A DNA stretch of 64,000 nt, from positions 650,463,387 through 650,527,386 of the forward strand of contig NC_053036.3 in the NCBI RefSeq assembly GCF_002575655.3. The letters are read 5' to 3'. Numbering within the stretch: position 1 is the first letter of the stretch; each line of letters starts with the position of its first letter. Both the position numbers and the translations under genes were made by a program. The DNA is from Aegilops tauschii subsp. strangulata. Taxonomy: Eukaryota; Streptophyta; Magnoliopsida; Poales; Poaceae. Below, piece by piece: positions 1 through 9,118 of the stretch. The notes beneath the pieces are model-generated. The model had not been told where the DNA came from. It saw only the letters and a program-made list of their open reading frames with translations, and did not search any database.

Positions 1-600
1 AGCCTTACACTTTGGGGGGGGGGGGAGGGAGGGTGGTTACCCAACAACTCTTACGAGAGGGCAAGCAAGTTTTTGGGTGCCGTTGTCGGGGAATTTCTTC
101 CAACTTTAATAGGTCCTACACATTACCACTTTTCTCTCTTGTTATCCATCTTACCTAGTTACTTTCTATTTACTATTTGTTTGCCTTTTTGCTTGCTAAA
201 ATTTTAAAAACCACAAAAAAATTAAAAGAAAGAATTATATACTTTTTTAACCTTGTTATCATGGCTAGTAATTCACTTCCTACCACTTCACCCGAGCTAG
301 AAGTGCTTCACTTTAAACAAAGAAGTGGGGAGATATTAAAGCCTAGTTTATAATGTTGGACACTCATAATAGATCCATAATTAAAATACTTCTTAGTAAT
401 TTCTATGTAGGTCTAATCATGCAAAATAGGAGCACTTCATATTATGTTGCTGAAAGAAACTTCATTGAAAATGACGCTATGAATTCTTACGAAATGAGAA
501 TCTAATACCATAAAGTGCGCTCCTTTTTCACAAAAGGGAGTTCAATTGCTTGAGAAATTAGGAGAGGTCCAAAGTGATATAATGGACCTAAGTAAAAATG
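1..600 (+). mobile_element. Degenerate 5' part of a gypsy-like LTR retrotransposon
   Basis: An LTR tail ends near 69 and is followed at about 72-91 by a primer-binding-site-like string (gtgccgttgtcgggga) that matches the Sabrina-like element at 8084-8101 with a few changes. An ATG at 261 opens a short frame beginning MASNSLPT. It aligns with the gag-like start of the Sabrina-like element at 24026 (both contain an FKQR segment), but stops appear within about 30 codons. The rest, to about 600, keeps only patchy similarity to the gag-like region. No upstream LTR is visible because the window begins here. It is an old, non-functional fragment, and the right border near 600 is a repair-like junction. 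Confidence 0.6.
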
Positions 601-602
601 GC

Positions 603-630
603 TTCCTCCCCCGCCAAAGAAATTAGGAGA
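603..630. repeat. 28-bp patch made of two short copies of flanking DNA
   Basis: Bases 603-619 repeat 733-749 exactly (17 bp). Bases 618-630 repeat 553-565 exactly (13 bp). The two pieces overlap by AG. The patch sits where the retroelement fragment meets the promoter of the next gene, and looks like filler DNA copied from both sides during end-joining repair. Confidence 0.55.
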
Positions 631-657
631 AATCTGTCCCTCTGTCGCCCGCCATTG

Positions 658-667
658 CTATATAAAC
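658..667 (+). promoter_or_regulatory. TATA box of the 728-1508 gene
   Basis: The sequence gctatataaacc fits a plant TATA box. It lies about 65 bp upstream of the first ATG (728), leaving room for a 5' UTR of about 35 bp. The context of that ATG (accATGt) is acceptable. The filler junction at 603-630 lies just upstream, so the native promoter may be cut. Confidence 0.5.
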
Positions 668-727
668 CGCTGCCCCAGCCATAGTCGCAGTCATTCGCCT
701 CCGATCCCTCTCTGCACCACTCCTACC

Positions 728-1508
728 ATGTATTCCTCCCCCGCCAAAGCTCTCTGGGACAGGCTGACACCGGACCAGAAGAAGGAGATGGCCGCCATTG
801 CTGCTAGCTGGTTGGCCGGCAGGCAACAGGAGGACGACGACGTCCCAATGGAGGACGGCCGCCGCCGACGAGTCGGCGCCACCATCCTCCTCCTCCGCGC
901 CACCCTCACTGGTGCACTGCACCATGACCATCGGCGAGGCCCGTTCCCATTACGTGGACATGGTGTGGGAGGAGCGGTTCTGGGAGGCACAGGCCGCCGC
1001 TGCCTACAATCACCACCTTCTCCAGGAGCACCTGCAGGCGGAGGAGCAGCTCAACGCCGGTAGGAAGATCACGCTGGACGCGGACGTAGCGGAGCAGGTA
1101 GTGCTTCTCGAGTCCTACCGCTCCGCCCGCCTCGCCCGCAAGCGGTACCGCCAGCGGGTGGCGGAGGTGGTGGCGGCCGCGTACAAGGAGGGCAACAAGG
1201 CGGTGTTCGGCAAGACCGACGACGAGGAGGAGGACATCGCCGAAGACGGCACATCCGCGGGCGCCGCCGGCAGTGAGGAAGAATAGTGCACAGTAGGTCG
1301 CCGCCGCTCGGGTCCCGGGAAGGCCACCACTCCTCCCCTCTCGTCGAAGCCAAGCTTGGTTGGCTGAACATTGTTGCTTCCCGTGGCTCCGGAGGTGGAA
1401 GTTATGGAGGCAGAGCTGGAGAGTGCCGAGGCAGAGCTAGGGAAGGCGAAGCTTCAGTTCTTGGGGTTCATGGCCGGACACGGGGAACGGGCGCCGATGA
1501 CCATTTAG
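728..1508 (+). pseudogene. Broken protein gene of unknown family, acidic C-terminus
   Basis: The first frame starts at ATG 728 with an amphipathic, charged N-terminus containing the string LTPDQKKEMAAIAASWL, and stays plausible to about 860. It then becomes arginine-rich nonsense. The good reading continues one frame over, from about 865 to the TAG at 1284-1286: a helical, Ala/Glu/Arg-rich segment followed by an acidic tail (DDEEEDIAEDG). An inserted base near 855-875 would explain the shift. A further coiled-coil-like piece (EVEVMEAELESAEAELGKAK) lies in the same frame at about 1383-1508, so the TAG at 1284 may also be secondary or an intron may lie between. The high GC content and codon use fit a grass gene. 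I recognise no domain, and function is unknown. Confidence 0.45.
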
Positions 1509-2339
1509 ATTAGGTAATTATGCCTAGCCGGACGAGCTCCGCTTAGTTGATGTAATGTAATAAAAAATCCGTCATGTTTATATAAAATTCGGCCGTGTTT
1601 ATATGAAATCCAGCCATGTTTGAACGAATATCGCTCAGTTAGTTCGAACTGTTGCCAAAATGCATGCGGTTATGGTTGGATGGCGTCTTCCTGCATCCGT
1701 GTCCGCGGACTGGTACCTCCCTATCCGCGAATGGATGCGGAAGAAAATTTACGGGTTGACGTTGGAGGTGCCCTTATGTTCACGCGTGAGAGAGAGCTTG
1801 TCTTTTACCTGTATATTCGCGCCTATCAGTTTAGTTGTCATGTGAGCCCTTTGTCCTTAGCATCTTGAACTAAGAGATATTTAGTTAAACAATGTAGTGT
1901 TTGATCAACACATGCGTGGCCCACTGAATACACACTAATTAATTAAGCCACATGCCTATCGTGTTCAGATCGCGTCTCTAGTGTTGGCGTAAGGCATGCG
2001 AGAAATGATGGAGGTTTGGCTCTTCGACCCATCCCGGTCCAAGTTTGCGCTGTTTTTGGGGTAAAACGGACAACGCGCGGACGGGCGGGCCGTGTGCGCA
2101 TGTCCTCCCCTAGCCCGCAATCGGTGGCACATGGACGTTTTTTTCTATCCGCCCCCCTCCCTCCCTCCGGCCGCACCCCCTCCACTCTTTCCCACTCTTG
2201 TCCACTCTTTCCCTCGCCGCCGCCGCCGCCGCTGCCATTGCAGCTGTGCAGCTCGGACGCGCGCTCGCCCAACCCTTCCCCTCGTCTCCCCCAAGCTACC
2301 CAACCACGGCCACCTGATTTGAGCACCCGGCGGCCGGAT
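1509..2339. other. Intergenic stretch between two broken genes
   Basis: Bases 1545-1640 are AT-rich with repeated gtttatat(a/g)aaat strings and an AATAAA-like signal near 1559, which could be the 3' UTR of the preceding gene. Bases 1650-1990 show no coding signal. Bases 2016-2339 are GC-rich with CCGCCG repeats at 2215-2232, typical of the 5' leader of a grass gene and just upstream of the GRF gene ATG. No clear TATA box was found. Confidence 0.4.
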
Positions 2340-3129
2340 ATGGAGCGGATCCGGTCGGTCTTGAGCTCGCCCGGCTGTGGGAGGCCGCGCCGCGCCATGG
2401 ACTAGCCGGGCACCGGGCCGGAAGGCCCTGGCAAGGCCGCAAGGCCGCCTGTAGGTAGTGGCTCCTCCTCTAGCCGCTCGGGTCTACACCGTCGGTGGTC
2501 CGCCGGCGGATACACGAATGGCGGTCGGCCAGGTTCGGTGCTAGCCCAAAAGCTCGTCGGCGCACTGTTGCCACTCATTAAGTGCGACCACTGCCCAAAG
2601 AAGGTCGTGCGCCGCGTGTCTACAACACCAGAACATCCCGGATGGGTGTTCATCAAGTGCTTAAACGATGGGTTATGTGCTATTTTTAGCTTTGGTTGTG
2701 CTCTTGGATTTGACTAGTTGTGCTAACTTAAAATTTTATTGTGTAGCATGGATGCAAGTTTTGTTATTAGGAAGAAGAGTACATCGATATATTGATAGAG
2801 CGCAATTTAGTAGATGTTCGTGCACTTTTAACTACCACAGAGGCTAGAGATGAGACTAGTGCACTTGTTGCTAGAATAGAGGCTAGACATGAAACTAGAT
2901 GTGAGGAAGCAACGTCTACTTCTTTACACTCGAAGAAGAAAGAAGCATGCAAGATCGAGCCTCCTCCCAAATAAACAATGAATGCATCGAGAAGGCACTA
3001 ATCCAACTTACTAGAGCAGTTACGGAAGTTGGATATCTTCTAAAATGTATTCTTGTGGTTCTTGTTTTTTTGTCTTGGTTTTCTAGTCAAAATTTGGTGA
3101 TGTATTTCTCATGTACCAAAAATGAATGA
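2340..3129 (+). pseudogene. GRF-type zinc-finger protein gene, inactivated
   Basis: Exon 1 starts at ATG 2340 (MERIRSVLSSPG). A TAG at 2403-2405 interrupts it, and the same frame continues to a GRF zinc-finger half (CDHC ... PGWVFIKC ... NDG) at about 2576-2670. An intron of about 78 bp follows, with acceptor TGTAG at 2747. The expected donor GT after the codon for NDG reads TT. Exon 2 begins with HGCKF and continues through EEEYIDILIERNLVDVRALL, but a TAG at 2768-2770 replaces the usual Trp codon. A frameshift near 2950-2975 separates the middle region from a hydrophobic tail (YLLKCILVVLVFLSWF), likely a membrane anchor. GRF fingers bind nucleic acids; the function of these grass proteins is not clear. 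The right breakpoint of the 15.7-kb duplication lies in this last exon. Confidence 0.65.
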
Positions 3130-5094
3130 TGAAAAAAAGTTATGGGCTTGCAAAGAAAAATGTACGCGGACAGGATGCGGCCGGGATGCGTCCGCGTGTT
3201 GGGCGCACGGCCACCGCATCCCAGAAACTGCCCGAACACGACCCCATTGCCCTACCAAAGGGACAGAATACCGGGCAAAACGGACGTCCGTTTGGGGTCG
3301 TGCGGTGGAGTTGGCCTTACAGCTGCTAACAAACCGATATGAGACTGACATGTGGACCCAGCTGAAGATATATGTAACATATAAGGTTCTAGGGTAACAT
3401 CTCGGATGAAAGCTTCCATATGACGAATATTTTTTCAGAAAGTTTGACAAATTGAACATCTATCATAAATTTAAATTTAAATTAATTTTGTGTGTGCTGA
3501 AACGAAAACAAATCACTTCCTATAGATCAGAATCCACCCTTTATTCACAGCAAAGTTATTTTTCATTTCGGTAAGAGCAAACTGAATTTAAACTGGGTTT
3601 GTTTATAGATGTATGTTGATTGTTTTAAACTAGAATATTGAAATGTAGAAAATTTGCATGCCTTTACCAAATTAGAGGACATTTTCACCTTGTACGTTAA
3701 CTGTCACAAACGTCTATAGATCAATGCTGTTGCTACTTTGTGTTCCTTATATTTTGCAAAAAAAAGGAACTCTTTTATCCTGTGCCATAAAACTCTTCCT
3801 TTTAACACTTCTATATGCTGGGTTGACGGCATCTCATCAATATAGCTAGGTCTCTAATTTTAGTTCTGAAGTAAACGGACCCAGTGGGTAAACAAGTGGA
3901 CATACAGTAGGCTTATCCTTGCCAAAATGGACAAATAGAGTGTTTTGCAAAAAATAATAAAAAAATTGAAGCTCTAACAGTCGGGCTGTTGGTAATGAAA
4001 ATGTCAAACCTTCATACAAATAGGCAGCAATGCACGTGCATACTGGCACTACTTGTATCATACTGGCATTCTAAGATGACGATCACATACCTTTTAGACT
4101 AAAAATCATAACGACAGTTTGACTTCTAATTAAAAATCCACTTTGTTTATAAAAAACTATGTACGTTATGCGTTTGTTTTACAATTCTAAGGCAGAGCAA
4201 AGACCAGACCTCATTCAGTGTTTCACTCTTCCCTGTTCTTCTGAATTATAGTTGTAGTTACAAGGATCATGACGCAAGCAAGCACTTCGACAAAATTTAA
4301 CATGAAGGTTGGTTTCTTTTGGAGAAATAAAAATACATTATTCCTATAAAGGATGGTGGAGTACCCGCCTTCGTGACTGCTCGACGGCGATTAGAGCCTC
4401 CCAGCCGTCCGTTGCCGGGTGGCATGCTGCAGGAGCTTCTCGGGGCCGCTCTAGGCCGTCCAATCTGCCTGGACGGCTCCGACCCGGGCGACTTGGTTGG
4501 AGGGTCCATGACAGATGGACTGAGGGCGCGCGATCATTACAGTCAGTGTGCGTCCATGACGGGTGGACTGAGGGTGTGCGATCGCCGCACTCAGACGGCT
4601 GGTTGATGACGAGTAGACCGAAGGCGCGCGATTGCTACATTCGGAAAAGAGCCTCCTCAACGTACATTGTCGGTTGGCTTGCGGCAGGAGGCTCTCGTGG
4701 ATGAGGCGAGCCGTTGCATCTGCCCGAACCAGCAGGTGTCCGGCCGACTAGTCTGGAGTGTCCATGATGGGTGGACCGCTCAGCTCGCTCGGGGCCAACG
4801 TCATTGGGCAGTGTCAGGCCTGCCAGCACACTCACGCAAAGCTCTAGTTGAGCCCGCCTAGCGGCGTACTTGCCCCTAGGTGGGTTGGTACGGTCGCGAC
4901 AGGCACGAAAGCCGGGTCCCGGTCACAGCGCCGGCTCGCGCGTGGGGCCCGATTCGGGATTGCGTGTGCTAGTGGGCGCGTGGGGCCATCCCGCCCGAGC
5001 CGGCTGCCTTGTTGGTGCCTGTTTCATCCAGTTAGAGCCGGCTCTTAGCGTCTCCCGGCCAGAGTCGGCACAGCGTGTTGTCCGGTGCTACTTG
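3130..5094. other. Unassigned single-copy-like DNA (copy 1), with short GC-rich repeats
   Basis: Bases 3130-4350 are AT-rich without coding signal. Bases 4360-5090 are GC-rich. Three imperfect direct repeats start at 4504, 4552 and 4602 (period 48-50), each holding a gcgcgcgatc-like core. The same stretch recurs at 18846-20805 in copy 2, with repeats at 20215, 20263 and 20313. The open frames here are short and I see no protein signature. Confidence 0.45.
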
Positions 5095-6003
5095 TGATAT
5101 GCATTGGGATTTTCCCTGAAGAGGCTGGATGAAATAACATAGTAGCAGATAGTATTCCCCTCAGTGGAGAACCAAGGTTATCGAACCAATAAGAGATTCA
5201 AAGACAAAAGTCGACAATACCTGCACACGAACAAACAAAATACGGCACCCAACACGGGCAAGAGGGTTGTCAATCCCTTGTACTTGGTAATTGTAAGGAT
5301 TAATACCGATAGTTGTAGATATATAAATTGCAAAAAAAAACTAATAAATTGCAGCGAGCTTGTTAGGGCTGTAGTAATAATGATGAATGGACCCAGAAGA
5401 CATAGCTTTCACTAGCGGCATCTCTCTCAAGAACATAGCAAATGATGGGTACACAAATTACGTTCGGCAATTGATAGAAAAGAGGATAATAATCATGTTA
5501 TTCATGGCATGATGAGTACTACGCATTATATCCGTGACAAGTAGACTGTTAAACTTACTGACGCCTACTACCGTTACTCCATTTCGAGAGCGCTTCTATG
5601 CTTGGATCTCTACGTATTAAGTTGATAACAAACAAAGTAATGCTTGAAGCAGGATGACATAATATAGACAAAATAAGGATAAATAATATGATTGAACCAC
5701 GTCATTTTATCCTTAGTAGCGACAATACAAATATGCGCATTGCTATCCTTCTGTCACAAAGTAAGGACACTGCAAAATTAAAACTACTAATATGCACCAC
5801 TTTCACTAAAGATCTAATTATCAACTTGGCAAAGAAAACTCATAGATCGGTAAGCATAGTTACAACAATCACACAATAAAGTTTAGAATATAACTCAATT
5901 AATTTCAATGAATAATCTGATCATAAACACACAATTCATCGCCTCCCAACAAACGTATTGCAAAAGAAGATTACATCGAAAGAACTCCGAGGATAACATT
6001 GTA

Positions 6004-6319
6004 CTCCCTCAGTTCCTTTATGTAAGGTATATTATTTTCGGTGTATAATTATAGATTAGTTAGGACGAAATTACTCTTGGCAAAATTATTGGTTATTGGC
6101 AAGTAAATCAGTTAGTCCAGGAAAATAAGAGATACATGCAATCGAGAGAGAGAGAGACTTTCCTTCTTTTACTACAAGGAGAGATACACACAATCATGAG
6201 AGAGATACTTTGCTTTTTTCTGGAGGGCTAAAAAGGGAATTGTGAGGAATTAGAAGAAATGCACCTTACATTATGAAGTTTTATAAAAAAAATACACTTT
6301 ATATAAAGGAATGGGGGAT
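6004..6319. mobile_element. Stowaway-type MITE, 316 bp (copy 1)
   Basis: It begins CTCCCTCAGTTCCTTTAT and ends with an imperfect inverted copy (ATATAAAGGAATGGGGGAT). It is flanked by TA at 6002-6003 and 6320-6321. The related LTR at 43741-43760 lacks the insert and reads through the same flanks, an empty site. It is non-coding and carries an internal (GA)n stretch. The element class is Tc1/mariner-derived. Confidence 0.8.
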
Positions 6320-6330
6320 TATTGAAGATC

Positions 6331-6351
6331 AGAGAGAGAGAGAGAGAGAGA
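6331..6351. repeat. (AG)n microsatellite
   Basis: A run of AG dinucleotides in the old LTR. The copy 2 counterpart at 22042-22075 is longer and interrupted, and the related LTR has one at 43760-43787, so the length varies between copies. Confidence 0.85.
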
Positions 6352-6485
6352 AAGTTATCTAGCTACTGCTATCGACCCGTAGGTCCTGTGGGGAATTAAT
6401 CACACATCATCGAAGGTGAAGCAAGGTTGATGTAGAGGCCCTCCATGATCGAATCCCCCTTCGGCAGTGAATTGACGAAGGACTT

Positions 6486-8072
6486 TGATACGTCTCCAAC
6501 GTATCTATAATTTTTGATTGTTCCATGCTATTATATTATCTGTTTTGGATGTTTAATGGGTTTTACTATGCAGTTTTATATTATTTTTGGGACTAACCTA
6601 CTAACCAAAGGCCCAGTGCAAATTGCTGTTCTTTTTGCCTATTTCAGTGTTCCGCAGAAAAGGAATATCAAACGGAATCCAAACGGAATGAAACCTTCGG
6701 GAGAGTTATTTTTGGAGCAAACGCAATCCAGGAGACTTGGACTGGGCGTCAAGGAAGTAACGAGGCGGCCACGAGGCAGGGAGGCGCGCCCAGGGGGGCA
6801 GGCGCGCCCCCACCCTTGTGGGCCCCTTGTGGCTCCCCTGACCTAGTTCTTTCGCCTATATATACTCATATACCCTGAAAACATCCGAGAGCACCACGAA
6901 ACCCTATTTCCACCGCCACAACCTTCTGTACCCGTGAGATCCCATCTTGGGGCTTTTTCCGGTGCTCCGCCGGAGGGGGAATCGATCACGAAGGGCTTCT
7001 ACATCAACACCATAGCCTCTCCGATGATGTGTGAGTAGTTTACAATAGACCTTCGGGTCCATAGTTATTAGCTAGATGGCTTCTTCTCTCTCTTTGGATC
7101 TCAATACAAAGTTCTACTCAATTCTCTTGGAGATCTATTCGATGTAATTCTTTTTGCGGTGTGTTTGTCGAGATCCGATGAATTGTGGGTTTATGATCAA
7201 GATTATCTATGAACAATATTTGGTTCTTCTCTGAATTCTTATATGTATGATTTGTTATCTTTGCAAGTCTCTTCGAATTATCAGTTTGGTTTGGCCTACT
7301 AGATTGATCTTTCTTGCAATGGGAGAAGTGCTTAGCTTTGGGTTCAATCTTGCGGTGTCCTTTCCCAGTGACAGCAGGGGCATCAAGGCACGTATTGTAT
7401 TGTTGCCATCGAGGATAAAAAGATGGGGTTTATATCACATTGCTTGAGTTTATCCCTCTACATCATGTCATCTTGCCTAATGCGTTACTCTGTTCTTATG
7501 AACTTAATACTCTAGATGCATGCTGGATAGCGGTCGATGTGTGGAGTAATAGTAGTAGATTCAGAATCGTTTCGGTCTACTTGTCGCGGACGTGATGCCT
7601 ATATACATGATCATGCCTATATATTCTCATAACTAAGCGCTTTTCTATCAATTGCTCGACAGTAGTTCGTTCACCCACCGTAAATTATGCTATCTTGAGA
7701 GAAGCCACTAGTGAAACCTATGGCCCCCGGGTCTATCTTCCATCATATTATTTTCCTACCAATTTGCTATTTCTGCCATCTTTTATTTTGCAATCTTTAC
7801 TTTCCAATCTATATCATAAAAATACCAAGAATATTTATCTTATTATCTCTATCAGATCTCACTTTTGCAAGTGGTCGTGAAGGGATTGACAACCCCTTTA
7901 TCGTGTTGGTTGCAAGGTTCTTATTTGTTTGTGTAGGTACGAGGCGACTTGCGTGTAACCTCCTACTGGATTGATACCTTGGTTCTCAAAAACTGAGGGA
8001 AATACTTACGCTGCTTTGCTGCATCACCCTTTCCTCTTCAAGGGAAAACCAACGCATGCTCAAGAGGTAGCA
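6486..8072 (+). mobile_element. 5' LTR of the Sabrina-like retrotransposon (copy 1), 1587 bp
   Basis: It starts TGATACGTCTCC and ends GGTAGCA, with GACTT target duplication at 6481-6485. A TATA box (ctatatata) lies at about 6856-6864, followed by a plausible transcription start region. The length equals the copy 2 5' LTR and the CACTA-subtracted 3' LTR. Sequence differences from the 3' LTR (for example near 6550 and 6740) exceed those between the two duplicated 5' LTRs, so the element is older than the duplication. The family call rests on remembered Triticeae LTR sequences. Confidence 0.85.
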
Positions 8073-8083
8073 AGAAGGATTTC

Positions 8084-8101
8084 GGGCGCCGTTGCCGGGG
8101 A
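8084..8101 (+). promoter_or_regulatory. Primer-binding site (copy 1)
   Basis: Eleven bases after the LTR end lies ggcgccgttgccgggg, the common tRNA-primer site and leader of Triticeae gypsy elements. The copy 2 counterpart is at 23809-23822, with gggta instead of gggga. Confidence 0.6.
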
Positions 8102-8301
8102 GGATTACGCCAAGTCAAGTCAAGTTAAGACATACCGAGTACCCATCACAAACTCTTATCCCTCGCATTACATTATTTGCCATTTGCCTCTCGTTTTCCT
8201 CTCCCCCACTTCACCCTTGCCGTTTTATTCGCCCTCTTTTTCCGTCCGCCTCTTTTTGCTTGCTTCTTGTGTCCGTGTGTTAGATCATTTGCTTCGCCGT
8301 C

Positions 8302-9118
8302 AGGGCTAGTCCTTCTATCATTGTTAGTACTCCCGATCATGAAGTTCTCAATTTTAAACAAAGGGAGGGAGAAAAATTTAAAAGATGCTTGGTATAGAAT
8401 TTGCAATGCTCAGAATAGATCTACTAGGAAGCAATCTATTTCCGTTCTTCCTCGCAATTCTTATGTAGGCATCACTCCTTGGAACAGATATATTCTTGAT
8501 ACCATTACCGGAGGGAACTCCTTGGGTAGCCATACTTTTGATTCTTATAATGCTATGTTAGATTTGTTTGGCTCACCACCTCTTTTGGTTAATGGAACTA
8601 TTTTAACTTTGGAACATGTGCTGCAAAGGCTTGAAATTATTGAAAATAAAGTTGCCACTATAGAGTTGATTGAAAATTTGGATAAAAATATCCACAACCA
8701 GATTACCCAATACGGATCTAAGGTAGGAGTTACTCTGAATTTTTTGAAGGAAAAAGAACCCATAGTTAATGAAAAGATAGATCAAGATTCCACAAGAATT
8801 GATAAACTTGAGGATATTATTACCAACTTAGGGTCTGCCTTTTCTTGCGTGAGAAATAACCCAAATCGTCCTAATGCTAAAATTGCCAAATTGATGTATG
8901 TTCCTAAAAATAAGGGTGAATCTTCTAGTAAGGAAAATGCGGATCTCAAATCCATAAGTGGTCACCCCAACTTTTTTGCTATCATTAAGGAACCTTTTGC
9001 TACAAATGAATTTCTTGATTTCTTGCCTAGGAGTTTGATCATTAACAAAAAGAAGGAAACTCCTAAGGGTTATAAGTGCTCTATTGAAGAATTGCCTACC
9101 AAAGATGATAATACCTAG
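8302..9118 (+). pseudogene. Gag-like protein of the Sabrina-like element (copy 1), broken
   Basis: By comparison with copy 2 the start codon should lie at 8302, but it reads AGG. An extra A in the run near 8374 shifts the frame after about 25 codons, and copy 2 shares this lesion. From about 8375 to the TAG at 9116-9118 the frame is open: an N-terminal globular part (SYVGITPWNRYILDTITGG), a central heptad-rich helical part (about 8620-8840), and a basic C-terminal part rich in KKK/KE. No zinc knuckle, protease or reverse transcriptase is present, which agrees with a non-autonomous element that depends on enzymes from elsewhere. The function as a capsid-like protein is inferred from position only. 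Confidence 0.6.

Larger units (their letters stand above)
5095..6485 (-). mobile_element. Old LTR, minus strand, left part (copy 1), split by a Sabrina-like insertion
   Basis: Read on the minus strand, it resembles the middle and end of the Sabrina-like LTR: the motif near 6437-6470 (cctccatgatcgaatccccc) mirrors the GGGGGAATCGATCATGGAGG of that LTR, and 5101-5200 mirrors its terminal part. It ends in CA on the minus strand (TG at 5095). It breaks at 6485 with GACTT and resumes after 42712, where GACTT recurs. A diverged relative lies at 42971-43930. No internal domain is adjacent, so it may be a solo or truncated LTR. Confidence 0.6.
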
